This document shows, piece by piece, positions 18,611 through 26,793 of a DNA stretch of 64,000 nucleotides. The position numbers and the translations under genes were made by a program. The notes under the pieces are model-generated. The model was given only the letters and a program-made list of their open reading frames with translations. It ran no database searches and was not told where the DNA came from. Origin of the DNA: an uncultured Clostridia bacterium. GTDB taxonomy: Bacteria; Bacillota; Clostridia; TANB77; CAG-508. The stretch covers positions 1-64,000 of the forward strand of contig CALXMM010000010.1 of the NCBI GenBank assembly GCA_944389475.1, in the 5' to 3' direction. The first letter of the stretch is position 1. Each line of letters starts with the position of its first letter.

Positions 18611-19393
18611 ATGAAAACAAAGAAAATAATAATGATTATAGCAATTATATTAGTAATTGTATTAATAGGATTAGTAGGATTTACAATTTACCAAAAGGCA
18701 ACATTTAAAGAGCAAAATCCTATTGCAACAATGGAAATTGAAGGATTAGGTACAATGAAAATAGAGTTGTATCCAGACCAAGCACCAAATACAGTAGCTA
18801 ACTTTATTAGATTAGCAAATAGAGGATTCTATGATGGATTAACATTTCATAGAATTGTAAAAGATTTTATGGCACAAGGTGGTTCACCAGATGGAACAGG
18901 TTCTGGAGTACCAACATTATCTGCAATAGAAGATGGAGGTTCTACAACAGAAAAATATGCAATCAAGGGTGAGTTTGTTCAAAATGGATTTACTCAAAAC
19001 ACTTTAAGACATGAAAAAGGTGTAATATCTATGGCAAGATCTGATTATAGCCAAATGGGACTATATGAAGAAGGATATAATTCAGCAGGTTCTCAATTTT
19101 TCATAATGACAAGTGATGATGGAGCAAACTTAAATGGATCTTATGCTGCATTTGGAAAAGTTATAGAAGGAATGGATGTACTAGATAAATTAAATCAAAC
19201 AGAAGTAACAACTTCAACAGATGAAAGTGGTTCTCCAAATGCAGAGGCAAGTACACCAGTAAATCCACCAGTAATTAAAAGTGTAAAAGTTGATACATTT
19301 GGAGTTGATTATGGAGTTCCAGAGACAGTAAAACCATTTGATTATCAATCTTATATGCAACAATTATATAGTAGTTTAGGTGCTCAATATTAA
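18611..19393 (+). CDS. Membrane-anchored cyclophilin-type peptidyl-prolyl isomerase
   Basis: A 260-aa protein with an N-terminal hydrophobic anchor (residues 4-27, no lipobox), placing the enzyme outside the membrane. The cyclophilin domain includes FHRIVKDFMAQGGSPDGTG, SAGSQFFIMT and AFGKVIEGMDVLDKL, with the catalytic Arg and the Gln/Phe pocket present. An insertion after GTGSG and a C-terminal tail of about 30 residues extend it. It likely assists folding of exported proteins. TAGGAGGA precedes the ATG; a terminator follows. Confidence 0.92.
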   Translation: MKTKKIIMIIAIILVIVLIGLVGFTIYQKATFKEQNPIATMEIEGLGTMKIELYPDQAPNTVANFIRLANRGFYDGLTFHRIVKDFMAQGGSPDGTGSGVPTLSAIEDGGSTTEKYAIKGEFVQNGFTQNTLRHEKGVISMARSDYSQMGLYEEGYNSAGSQFFIMTSDDGANLNGSYAAFGKVIEGMDVLDKLNQTEVTTSTDESGSPNAEASTPVNPPVIKSVKVDTFGVDYGVPETVKPFDYQSYMQQLYSSLGAQY

Positions 19394-19418
19394 TAAAAAG
19401 ATTTAGATTTAAAAATAT

Positions 19419-19462
19419 AAAAAACTGTGGTAAAGAAAGATATTTTTACTACAGTTTTTTAA
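19419..19462 (+). terminator. Terminator after the cyclophilin gene
   Basis: AAAACTGTGGTAAA pairs with TTTACTACAGTTTT (one G-U pair) and ends in a T6 run at 19455-19460. It closes the long unit that begins with ftsK. Confidence 0.85.
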
Positions 19463-19527
19463 TGTCTAATGAAAAGGTTGGGCAGAACATAAGGGAAGAT
19501 TTTTATATATTTTGTTTTTGTGATTAT

Positions 19528-19556
19528 TTATCAAAATTTATTAGACTGCATATAAT
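19528..19556 (+). promoter_or_regulatory. Sigma-A promoter of the cysteine desulfurase gene
   Basis: TTATCA at 19528-19533, 17-nt spacer, TATAAT at 19551-19556, 24 nt before the ATG. Confidence 0.6.
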
Positions 19557-19580
19557 ATTATATAAGAGAGGTAATGTTAT

Positions 19581-20726
19581 ATGAAAACAATATATTTTGA
19601 CCATGCAGCTACAACTGCAGTTGCACGAGAAGTAAAAGAAGCGATGGACCCATATTTTTGTGAAAATTATGGAAATGCATCATCATTATATGATTTAGGG
19701 TATAAATCTAAAGAAGCAATAAATGAAGTCAGAATTAAGGTAGCAAAAGTATTAAATGCTAAACCAAACGAAATATATTTTACCTCCTGTGGTAGTGAAA
19801 GTGATAATTTAGCACTTAAGGGTGTAGCAAGAGCTAATAGGCAAAAGGGAAATCACATAATCACTAGTAAAATAGAACATCCAGCTGTATTAAATACTTG
19901 TAAGCAATTAGAAAAAGAAGGATTTAAAGTAACATATTTAAATGTTAATAAGAATGGGTTTGTAGATTTAGAGGAATTAAAAAACAGTATTAATTCTAAT
20001 ACAATTTTAGTTTCTATAATGTTTGCAAATAATGAAATTGGTACAATACAGCCAATTAAACAAATTGCTAATATTGTGCATAAATATAATGCAATATTTC
20101 ATACAGATGCAGTTCAAGCATTTGGAAACGTAAAAATAGATGTGCAGGAAATGGGGATAGATTTATTATCAATGTCCGCTCATAAGTTCTACGGGCCAAA
20201 AGGGGTAGGAGCTTTATATGTAAGAAAAAATGTTAATTTTGTTCAATTACAAAATGGTGGACATCAAGAAAATGATAAAAGAGCAGGAACTGAAAATGTA
20301 GCAGGTATAGTTGGATTGGGTAAGGCTATAGAATTAGCTGATAAGAACATGGAAGAAAATAATAAAAAGTTATTAGAATTAAGGCAATATTTTTTGGAAC
20401 AAATAAAGAATAAAATGCCATATATAAGAATAAATGGAGATTTAAATAATAGATTACCTGGCAATATAAATATTTCTTTCTTATATGTTAATGGCAAGGA
20501 TATTGTAAAAATGTTAGCAAATTATGGAATATGTACTTCTAGCGGTTCTGCTTGTAGTAGTGGTCTACCACAACCATCACATGTACTTCTTGCAATGGGG
20601 CTAAATGAAGGCATTGCAAAAAGTTCTTTAAGGATAACTTTAGGTAAAGAAAATACAAAAGAAGATATTGACTATCTTGTAAAAGTATTGGAAGAAAGTA
20701 TAAAAAAGTTGATGTTACAAATGTAA
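19581..20726 (+). CDS. Cysteine desulfurase (NifS/IscS type)
   Basis: A PLP enzyme that takes sulfur from cysteine for Fe-S clusters or tRNA thiolation. Landmarks are YFDHAATT at the N-terminus, the PLP-Lys motif SAHKFYGPKG, and the catalytic Cys loop SSGSACSSG near residue 325. The 381-aa length is normal. No iscU, thiI or mnmA gene follows, so the sulfur acceptor cannot be assigned; iscS and nifS are equally possible names. It is a single-gene unit with its own promoter and terminator. Confidence 0.92.
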   Translation: MKTIYFDHAATTAVAREVKEAMDPYFCENYGNASSLYDLGYKSKEAINEVRIKVAKVLNAKPNEIYFTSCGSESDNLALKGVARANRQKGNHIITSKIEHPAVLNTCKQLEKEGFKVTYLNVNKNGFVDLEELKNSINSNTILVSIMFANNEIGTIQPIKQIANIVHKYNAIFHTDAVQAFGNVKIDVQEMGIDLLSMSAHKFYGPKGVGALYVRKNVNFVQLQNGGHQENDKRAGTENVAGIVGLGKAIELADKNMEENNKKLLELRQYFLEQIKNKMPYIRINGDLNNRLPGNINISFLYVNGKDIVKMLANYGICTSSGSACSSGLPQPSHVLLAMGLNEGIAKSSLRITLGKENTKEDIDYLVKVLEESIKKLMLQM

Positions 20727-20755
20727 TATTATATGTTTAAATAATAGAAATAGAA

Positions 20756-20786
20756 AAAAGGAAGAGATTTAAACTCTTCCTTTTAA
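20756..20786. terminator. Bidirectional terminator
   Basis: A perfect 11-bp stem (20756-20766 with 20774-20784) with A-rich left and T-rich right flanks, between the convergent cysteine desulfurase and SPFH genes. Confidence 0.85.
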
Positions 20787-20795
20787 TATATATGA

Positions 20796-21752
20796 TTATT
20801 TTTTATCTTTAGCTACATCTTTTAATTTATCATCTACTGCCTTTTTTTCACCATCTTTAATTACTTCTGTTGCAGCTCCTAAACCACTTAAAGCAGCTGT
20901 TGCTTCGAATGGAATAAATACTTTGTTAGCATCACCTTTAGCGACTTCTTCAAGTGCTTCCAAAGATTTAATTTGAATAAGTTTTTCATCTGGATCAGCT
21001 TTCTTAATTGCAGCATAAACCATTCTTACTTCCTCAGCTTTAGCTTCTGCTACTTTTCTAATTGCTTCTGCTTCACCGGCAGCTCTTCTAATTTTAGCTT
21101 CTTTATCAGCTTCAGCTTCTAGTATAGCGGCAGCTTTTTTACCTTCAGCAAGTGTGATTGCAGATTGTCTTTCACCTTCAGATTGAAGGATTAAAGCTCT
21201 TTTATTTCTTTCTGCATTCATTTGCTTTTCCATTGCATCTCTAATATCTTCTGGTGGATTAATATCTTTAATTTCAACTCTATCTATTTTACAACCCCAT
21301 TTGTCTGTTGCTTCATCCAATATAGATCTTAATTTTTGATTAATTAAGTCTCTTGAACTAAATGTTTCATCCAATGTCATTTTACCAACGATATCACGAA
21401 TTGTTGTTATTGCTAAATATTCAATACCTTTCTTTAAAGATTGAATTTCATAAACAGCTTTTGCAGGGTCTGTTATTTGATAGAATACAACAGTATCTAT
21501 TGTGATTGTAACGTTATCTTGTGTGATAACACCTTGTGGTGGTATATCCATTGTTTGTTGTTTTAAACTAACAACACTACGAACATGATCTACAAATGGA
21601 AATATTATTGTAAGACCAGCATCTGCAACTTTGTGAAATTTACCTAATCTTTCAATTATATAAACTTCTGATTGTTTAACTACTTTAATTGATTTGTAAG
21701 CAATTATAGCAATTAAAACAATTAAGATTATTAAAAAAATAATTCCTCCCAT
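20796..21752 (-). CDS. SPFH/stomatin-like membrane protein (slipin, QmcA-like)
   Basis: A 318-aa protein with one N-terminal membrane helix (about 4-25), then the SPFH/PHB domain (SEVYIIERLGKFHKVADAG, TIRDIVGKMTLDETFSSRD) and an Ala/Glu-rich coiled coil (about 200-265). The ATG at 21752 (MGGIIFLI) is chosen because AAAGGAG lies just upstream; a longer frame has no such site. Stomatin-like proteins form membrane microdomain scaffolds. It is downstream of an nfeD gene on the same strand, the classic NfeD-slipin operon. Confidence 0.93.
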   Translation of the reverse strand: MGGIIFLIILIVLIAIIAYKSIKVVKQSEVYIIERLGKFHKVADAGLTIIFPFVDHVRSVVSLKQQTMDIPPQGVITQDNVTITIDTVVFYQITDPAKAVYEIQSLKKGIEYLAITTIRDIVGKMTLDETFSSRDLINQKLRSILDEATDKWGCKIDRVEIKDINPPEDIRDAMEKQMNAERNKRALILQSEGERQSAITLAEGKKAAAILEAEADKEAKIRRAAGEAEAIRKVAEAKAEEVRMVYAAIKKADPDEKLIQIKSLEALEEVAKGDANKVFIPFEATAALSGLGAATEVIKDGEKKAVDDKLKDVAKDKK

Positions 21753-21801
21753 ATTAAATTCTCCTTTTATTAATTTTATTATTGGCTTCGCCAATTAGGG
21801 G

Positions 21802-21830
21802 ACATCTTTAAAACAAGATTTTAAAGATGT
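21802..21830 (-). promoter_or_regulatory. 12-bp hairpin between nfeD and the SPFH gene
   Basis: A perfect 12-bp stem (21802-21813 with 21819-21830) with a 5-nt loop begins right after the nfeD stop. Read on the minus strand it has no T run, so it is more likely an mRNA processing or stability element than a terminator. A second 6-bp hairpin (ATTGGC-TTC-GCCAAT) lies at 21781-21795. Confidence 0.45.
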
Positions 21831-21831
21831 T

Positions 21832-22278
21832 TTATTTATTAGATGGAACTTCATAATTGCTTGCAACACAAGCTTTTACACCATCTATACCAATAATTTC
21901 TACTTTAGAACCTTTTGGAATAATTAAGTTTGGATCCATTGTTTTTGCAGACCAAATTTCGCCATCTACATTAATTTGACCCGTGCTATTTAGTAAAGAG
22001 ATATCTTCTGTGACAATTGCTGTTTTACCAATAATTGCATTAGAGTTTGTTATTGTATTATCCTTATTTGTATATTTTGAAAGCAATGGCCTCGTGAAAA
22101 TAAGAAGTAAAACAGACACTATTAAAAATATCAAAATTTGAATAAATAGATTTGTTGTTATGAAACTAACAAACATAGCTACTACTGCTGCGATTGCAAA
22201 CCATAAAAGCAAAAAACCTGCTGTTAAAATTTCACCAACAAACAGCACCGCTGCTATAACCAACCAAACTAACCACAT
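21832..22278 (-). CDS. NfeD-like short-form membrane protein
   Basis: A 148-aa protein with three to four membrane helices (about 1-68) followed by a C-terminal OB-fold-like NfeD domain (GKTAIVTEDISLL, GEIWSAKTMDPNLIIPKGSKVEIIG). The serine protease part of long NfeD forms is absent, which is usual for the short form paired with a slipin. AAGGAGGGG precedes the ATG. It likely works with the SPFH protein encoded downstream in membrane organisation. Confidence 0.9.
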   Translation of the reverse strand: MWLVWLVIAAVLFVGEILTAGFLLLWFAIAAVVAMFVSFITTNLFIQILIFLIVSVLLLIFTRPLLSKYTNKDNTITNSNAIIGKTAIVTEDISLLNSTGQINVDGEIWSAKTMDPNLIIPKGSKVEIIGIDGVKACVASNYEVPSNK

Positions 22279-22307
22279 AAAGACCCCTCCTTACATAATA
22301 CAATAAA

Positions 22308-22336
22308 ATTATACCATAAATGCCAATAAAAGTAAA
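22308..22336 (-). promoter_or_regulatory. Promoter of the nfeD-SPFH operon
   Basis: On the minus strand TTTACT (22331-22336), a 17-nt spacer and TATAAT (22308-22313) with TGG immediately upstream, an extended -10. The ATG lies about 30 nt downstream. Confidence 0.6.
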
Positions 22337-22359
22337 GAAAAACTGGATTTATGTTAAGT

Positions 22360-22383
22360 AATATTATTTTTTAAAATAATATT
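22360..22383. repeat. Perfect AT palindrome in the nfeD/GH18 divergent region
   Basis: Eleven bases (22360-22370) repeat inverted at 22373-22383 with a 2-nt centre. The tight centre favours an operator-like palindrome over an RNA hairpin. It lies about 60 nt before the GH18 gene, whose promoter is otherwise not clear (TATGAT at 22400-22405 is a weak -10 candidate). Confidence 0.4.
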
Positions 22384-22442
22384 CACTAATTGCTTATTTT
22401 ATGATAGGATAAAAAAGAAATTTATAAATAAGGAGAACACAA

Positions 22443-24131
22443 ATGGCAAAAAGAATGAAAGAAGAAGACAAAGGAACTAAAACAATTATTAATATTTTTA
22501 TCGTTATAGTATTTCTAGTATTACTTGCAGGAATATTTTATATAGCACCAAATTATATAAGAGAAGATTATGATGGAAAAGTTAAAGTCTTAATAAATAA
22601 TAATAATGTTACATTAAAAATGAAGAAAGATGTTTATATAGATGAAAACAATAATGTATTTCTTTCTCTAGAGGATATAGAAAATTACTTTGATAAATAT
22701 ATAGAGTACAATGAGCAAACTGGAGATATTATAACTACATCAACAATAAATATAGCGGATTTAAATACGAAAAGTAATGAAATAACTATAAACGGTGAAG
22801 AGGAGCAATTAAATTCAGCTCCAATACAACTAAATGATACAATATATCTTCCTTTTTCTGAAATAAGTGAAAAAGTTTATGATGTGGATTTGGAATATAT
22901 AAAAGATACTAATACTATTGTTATTGATTCTTTAGATAGAAAACAAGAAGTTGCGAATGTAAATACAAAAGTTAAAATAAAATATAAACCACAGACTTTA
23001 TCAAGAACATTGGAGAAAATAGAAGAAAATGAAGAAGTAGTATATATAGAAGATACTAATGATTGGTCTAAAATTAGAGCAAAGGATGGAACAATTGGAT
23101 ATGTAAAGAAAGAGGATTTAAGTAATATAAAAACAACCAGGGAAGATAAAGAGTACATTAGCAAAGTAAATGGTAAGGTAAATTTAGTTTGGGATTATTA
23201 TTCTGAATATGTTAATGCACCTGATAGAACTGGCGAAACTTTGGATGGAGTGAATGTCGTTTCACCTTCATTTTTCTCAATATTAAAAGGAAGTAATGGA
23301 GAAATAAATAATAATGCCGAAAGAGGCGGAGATAAATATATAGAGTGGGCTCATAATAATAATTATCAGGTTTGGGCAATGTTCTCTAATAATTCTTTAA
23401 GAGATACTACATCACAAATATTAAACGATTATGAAAAAAGAGAAACTATGATAGAAAACTTAATAGATTTAGTGAAAGAATATAATGTAGATGGAGTAAA
23501 TGTCGACTTTGAAAATATGAATGATGAGGATAAAGATGTATATTCTAGATTCTTAATAGAACTAGCTCCAAGATTAAAAATTTTAGGTAAAACTTTATCT
23601 GTAGATGTAACAGCACCGGATGGCTCAGAAACATGGTCATTATGTTTTGATAGAAATACAATTTCAAATGTAGCTGATTATATAGTATTCATGGCATATG
23701 ACCAATATGGAGTAAGTTCTAGTAAAGCTGGAACTACAGCCGGATATGATTGGGTGGAAACTAATATAAAGAAATTCTTAGGTCAAGAAGATGTAGACCC
23801 TGATAAAATAATTCTAGGAATACCATTATATATGCGTTTATGGAAGGAAGAGGATGGAGAAGTAACATCTAAAGTAGTTAATATTAAAGATATGTATGAT
23901 AACCTTCCTGAAAATCAAGTAGCGAACTGGGATGATAAATTAAAACAATACTATGTTGAATATGAAGATGATGGAGCTACTTATAAAATGTGGATAGAAA
24001 ATGATAAATCAATAGGAGAAAAAATAAATTTAGCAAAACAATACAATCTAGCTGGAATAGCCTTTTGGGAAAAGGACAGAGAAGCAAATGATGAATTTTG
24101 GACAACTGTAAAAGATGAATTAAATAATTAA
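22443..24131 (+). CDS. Membrane-anchored GH18 hydrolase with SH3-like domain
   Basis: A 562-aa protein. An N-terminal membrane helix (about 13-35) anchors it outside the cell. A region like the copper-amine-oxidase N-terminal/stalk domain (about 45-170) and an SH3-like segment (DWSKIRAKDGTIGYVKKEDL) precede the GH18 barrel from about 240. The catalytic DGVNVDFENM (DxxDxDxE) is intact near residue 352, and FMAYDQYG and PLYMRLW follow. GH18 members of this layout (SleL/YaaH-like) cut N-acetylglucosaminyl bonds in peptidoglycan, often of spore cortex or forespore wall. AAGGAG precedes the ATG. Confidence 0.9.
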   Translation: MAKRMKEEDKGTKTIINIFIVIVFLVLLAGIFYIAPNYIREDYDGKVKVLINNNNVTLKMKKDVYIDENNNVFLSLEDIENYFDKYIEYNEQTGDIITTSTINIADLNTKSNEITINGEEEQLNSAPIQLNDTIYLPFSEISEKVYDVDLEYIKDTNTIVIDSLDRKQEVANVNTKVKIKYKPQTLSRTLEKIEENEEVVYIEDTNDWSKIRAKDGTIGYVKKEDLSNIKTTREDKEYISKVNGKVNLVWDYYSEYVNAPDRTGETLDGVNVVSPSFFSILKGSNGEINNNAERGGDKYIEWAHNNNYQVWAMFSNNSLRDTTSQILNDYEKRETMIENLIDLVKEYNVDGVNVDFENMNDEDKDVYSRFLIELAPRLKILGKTLSVDVTAPDGSETWSLCFDRNTISNVADYIVFMAYDQYGVSSSKAGTTAGYDWVETNIKKFLGQEDVDPDKIILGIPLYMRLWKEEDGEVTSKVVNIKDMYDNLPENQVANWDDKLKQYYVEYEDDGATYKMWIENDKSIGEKINLAKQYNLAGIAFWEKDREANDEFWTTVKDELNN

Positions 24132-24156
24132 AAAGTAATTGAATAGTATAATAAAG

Positions 24157-24190
24157 TCACCTTATTCATATAAATGAATAAGGTGATTTT
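24157..24190 (+). terminator. Terminator whose 3' arm holds the next gene's ribosome binding site
   Basis: A perfect 13-bp stem (24157-24169 with 24174-24186), 4-nt loop and TTTT tail. The right arm contains AAGGTGA placed 4 nt before the ATG at 24191, so the hairpin both ends GH18 transcription and would hide the start site of the next gene on read-through transcripts. Confidence 0.75.
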
Positions 24191-25006
24191 ATGGTTGGAT
24201 ACATTATGTCTAAGAATGAGAAAAATTTTTTAAAAAGATTAATAAATAAAATTGAAATTGAAGAATTTGAAAATGGAAAAAAATATCTCATTCCAAAATT
24301 TAATGCCAAACTTTTAAGGCAACTGGAAAGTGATAATATAAAAAATGTTGTTATTGCAAAAAAGGACAAGAATAGTAGTGAATTTATAAATGAGCTTAAA
24401 CTAAAAAATATAAAAATTTTAAATGGAAAATTTTTATTTAAACATTTAATACCGGAAATAATAGAATATTTATCAAAGGTTTTGGATATTAATAAAAAAG
24501 ATATGGAATTAACTATATTAGTAGATGATTATTCAAATATAAATTTATATTATATTCTAGAACTTATATCAACAAATAAAAGAATAAATATTATTACAAA
24601 TAATATAAAAAAATTTAAAAAATTTGCAGATAAGCTATATGAGGAGGATGCAATTGTAATTCCCATAATGAATAATAAAAATAAAAGTTTATCAAATAAG
24701 AATATTATCTTAAATATAGATTTTTCAGAGGAACAATTAAAAAAATATAAAATAAATAGGAAAGCCATTATTATAAACATAGAAAATTCAATAAAATCCA
24801 TCAACAGGACATTTGCAGGAATAAATGTGATAGGATATGAACTTAATATAAAGAATAATGAAGATTTTGATTCTAATGAAATATATGAGTCATATATAAT
24901 AGGAAAAACTACTAATTTAATAAGAGAAAAAATTAAAAAGGATAATGTTAAAATTAGTAGTTTGGTTGGTAAAAATGGAGAGATAGATATAAATGAATAT
25001 AAATAG
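24191..25006 (+). CDS. Protein of unknown function
   Basis: I do not recognise this 271-aa, Lys/Asn/Ile-rich soluble protein. The middle part alternates hydrophobic strands and helices (DMELTILVDDYSNINLYYI, KRINIITNNIKKFKKFADKL, KNIILNIDFSEEQLKK, KAIIINIENSI), a pattern compatible with a Rossmann-like fold, but no nucleotide-binding glycine motif is seen. A second ATG at 24206 is a possible start. The ribosome binding site is in a terminator stem (24157-24190). A short terminator-like repeat follows. Possibly sporulation-related given the GH18 neighbour, but that is only context. Confidence 0.65.
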   Translation: MVGYIMSKNEKNFLKRLINKIEIEEFENGKKYLIPKFNAKLLRQLESDNIKNVVIAKKDKNSSEFINELKLKNIKILNGKFLFKHLIPEIIEYLSKVLDINKKDMELTILVDDYSNINLYYILELISTNKRINIITNNIKKFKKFADKLYEEDAIVIPIMNNKNKSLSNKNIILNIDFSEEQLKKYKINRKAIIINIENSIKSINRTFAGINVIGYELNIKNNEDFDSNEIYESYIIGKTTNLIREKIKKDNVKISSLVGKNGEIDINEYK

Positions 25007-25013
25007 TTCGTGT

Positions 25014-25055
25014 AAAATTTAGTAGAAAAAATAAAATTGTCTACTAAATTTTTGA
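25014..25055 (+). terminator. Terminator-like hairpin, also copy A of a short dispersed repeat
   Basis: AAAATTTAGTAG (25014-25025) pairs with CTACTAAATTTT (25041-25052), followed by T and A. The sequence GTGTAAAATT-N-AGTAG at 25011-25025 recurs at 37234-37250. Confidence 0.6.
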
Positions 25056-25214
25056 AAAATATATTGAAAAAACATAATATTCTAATAGATTGTGGATTGA
25101 CAAAAACACCAAAGAAAGGAAAATACCTATGTTTGAAAAATTTGTAAAAAAGATTGAATAATTGACACTCATATGACACAATACAAATGTTCGCAATATT
25201 AAAAGGAGGCTTTT

Positions 25215-25676
25215 ATGGTGGATAATGTAAATGGAGATATTATAATATATCAAACAGATGATGGAGTGACAAAAATAGATGTTAGAGTCGAAAATGAAAC
25301 AGTATGGTTATCACAACAGCAAATGGCAGAATTATTTGGCACTTCAAGAACCAATATCATAGAACATATAAATAATATTTATAAAGAAGAAGAACTAGAT
25401 AAAGAATCAACTTGTCAGAATTTCCGACAGGTTCGAAAAGAAGGAAATAGAAAAGTTACGAGAGAAATTCCTTTTTATAATTTAGATATGATAATTTCTT
25501 CAGCAGGTGGAAAAGTATTAATTGGTGCAGGTAGCGTTAGTCATAATCAAGCAATAAGTAAGGCAAAATCGGAGTATAAAAAATATCAAGTTAAAACTAT
25601 AAGTCCTGTTGAAGAAGAATATTTAAAATCTTTGAAAGAAATAAATAGTAAGATTACAAAGAAAGATAAAAAATAA
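25215..25676 (+). pseudogene. RhuM-family gene with a large in-frame internal deletion
   Basis: The 153-aa product begins like RhuM proteins (ETVWLSQQQMAELFGTSRTN, REIPFYNLDMIIS). It then jumps, at about residue 95, to what looks like the RhuM C-terminus (SAGGKVLIGAGSVSHNQAI, YKKYQVKTISPVEEEYLKSL). RhuM proteins are usually about 330 aa, so the central half is missing although frame is kept. AAAAGGAGG still precedes the ATG. Copies of a short repeat lie on both sides (25011-25053, 25750-25791). RhuM was first noted in a Salmonella pathogenicity island; its function is unclear. It may be a remnant or a shortened working protein. Confidence 0.7.
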
Positions 25677-25749
25677 GTATAAGGAATAGAATATAGGAAT
25701 ATGGAAACACAAGAAGGCCAGATATTTAGTAAATTAAAGAAAAGGTTTT

Positions 25750-25791
25750 GTAAAGGAATAAAAAAATTGTCCATATTTACTTAATACATAC
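25750..25791. repeat. Short dispersed repeat, copy C
   Basis: About 41 bases ending ATTTACTTAATACATAC match the second half of the element at 37234-37286, which ends ATTTACTTGATACATAC. It lies just after the deleted RhuM gene, opposite copy A. No ORF is present between 25677 and 25817. Confidence 0.5.
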
Positions 25792-25817
25792 TAAATTTAA
25801 AAAATAAAAATATGCAC

Positions 25818-25846
25818 TTGACAAAAGAAAAATATTGGCTTAATAT
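25818..25846 (+). promoter_or_regulatory. Sigma-A promoter of greA
   Basis: TTGACA at 25818-25823, 17-nt spacer, TAATAT at 25841-25846, 34 nt before the ATG. Confidence 0.75.
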
Positions 25847-25879
25847 AAGGTAGCAATAAAAAAAGTCAGGAGGGATGAC

Positions 25880-26365
25880 ATGATGGGAGATAACAACAAA
25901 GAGATTCTACTAACTCAAGAAGGATATAATAAAATGGAAGCTGAACTTGAAAAATTAAAAACAGAAACTAGAGCAGAGATTGCAGAAAGAATAAAAGTAG
26001 CTCTAGGATTTGGAGACCTTTCAGAAAATTCAGAATATGATGAAGCAAAAACTGCTCAAGCAGCTAATGAAGATAAAATAGCCGAATTAGAAGCAAAATT
26101 AAGATTTGCTAAGATAATAGATGATTCAGAAATAGATAACAAAAAAGTACAAATAGGAAATACTGTAAAAGTATTAGATATGGAATTTGATGAAGAGGTT
26201 GAATACACAATAGTTGGAACAACAGAAGCAGATATAACACAAAATAAGATATCTAATGAATCTCCAATAGGTTCAGCTTTATTAGGAGCAAAGAAAAATC
26301 AAGTAGTAGAAGTTCAAGTGCCAGATGGTGTTTGTAAATATAAAGTTTTAGAAATAAAGAAATAA
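25880..26365 (+). CDS. greA: Transcription elongation factor GreA
   Basis: GreA enters the RNA polymerase secondary channel and triggers cleavage of backtracked RNA. The 161-aa protein has the N-terminal coiled coil with the acidic tip ([17 protein letters not shown]) and the C-terminal FKBP-like domain ([19 protein letters not shown]). AGGAGGG lies 6 nt before the ATG at 25880; a second ATG follows directly. Monocistronic, with its own promoter and terminator. Confidence 0.95.
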   Translation: MMGDNNKEILLTQEGYNKMEAELEKLKTETRAEIAERIKVALGFGDLSENSEYDEAKTAQAANEDKIAELEAKLRFAKIIDDSEIDNKKVQIGNTVKVLDMEFDEEVEYTIVGTTEADITQNKISNESPIGSALLGAKKNQVVEVQVPDGVCKYKVLEIKK

Positions 26366-26370
26366 TTAAA

Positions 26371-26412
26371 AAATATGCATTAAACGAATGTGTTTAATGT
26401 ATATTTTTTTGT
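26371..26412 (+). terminator. Terminator after greA
   Basis: A 15-bp stem with one G-U pair (26371-26385 with 26392-26406) followed by a T7 run. Confidence 0.85.
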
Positions 26413-26461
26413 TTATAAATTGAGGTTTATTGAGAAAAACGGATGGTTTTGAACTATTATA

Positions 26462-26491
26462 TTGAAAAAAGTAGGACACTTATGGTAAAAT
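26462..26491 (+). promoter_or_regulatory. Promoter of the 54-aa membrane protein gene
   Basis: TTGAAA at 26462-26467, 18-nt spacer and TAAAAT at 26486-26491 with TGG directly upstream (extended -10). Confidence 0.55.
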
Positions 26492-26553
26492 ATACCTCAA
26501 ATGGAGCATATTCTATGTTTTTTTGAATATAAATAATATAGAGGTGAATTAAC

Positions 26554-26718
26554 ATGGAATATGCAAAAGATGAAATATATCAAGTGGAATATAGCGATAA
26601 AAAAGCTAAAAAGTTTAAAAATAATTTTTTAGTTTTATTATTTTCTTTAGGAGGAATATTTAGCATAGCAAATATAATAGCTATTTATAATTTCTTTAGA
26701 ATATTATCAAAAATATAA
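26554..26718 (+). CDS. Small single-pass membrane protein of unknown function
   Basis: A 54-residue frame: a charged head (MEYAKDEIYQVEYSDKKAKK) then one long hydrophobic helix (about 25-50) and a short basic end. AGAGGTG lies 7 nt before the ATG, and a promoter-like element is 60-90 nt upstream. The composition and ribosome binding site support a real gene, but I know no family for it. The following methyltransferase gene begins 75 nt downstream with no terminator between, so they may share a transcript. Confidence 0.55.
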   Translation: MEYAKDEIYQVEYSDKKAKKFKNNFLVLLFSLGGIFSIANIIAIYNFFRILSKI

Positions 26719-26793
26719 TTGGATATGTAGTTTGAAAGAAAGTGCTTTCATTACTATGTGTGCCTTTAGATGAAACGAGGAATGGAATTTATT

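Noticed and set aside
25129..25161. 10-codon ORF with AAAGGA upstream
   Set aside because: Too short to support as a gene without conservation data; it may be chance in the RhuM upstream region.
24550..25179. A 209-aa minus-strand frame opposite the unknown gene at 24191
   Set aside because: It is antisense to a better frame, hydrophobic and low-complexity from AT-rich DNA, has no ribosome binding site, and crosses a terminator.
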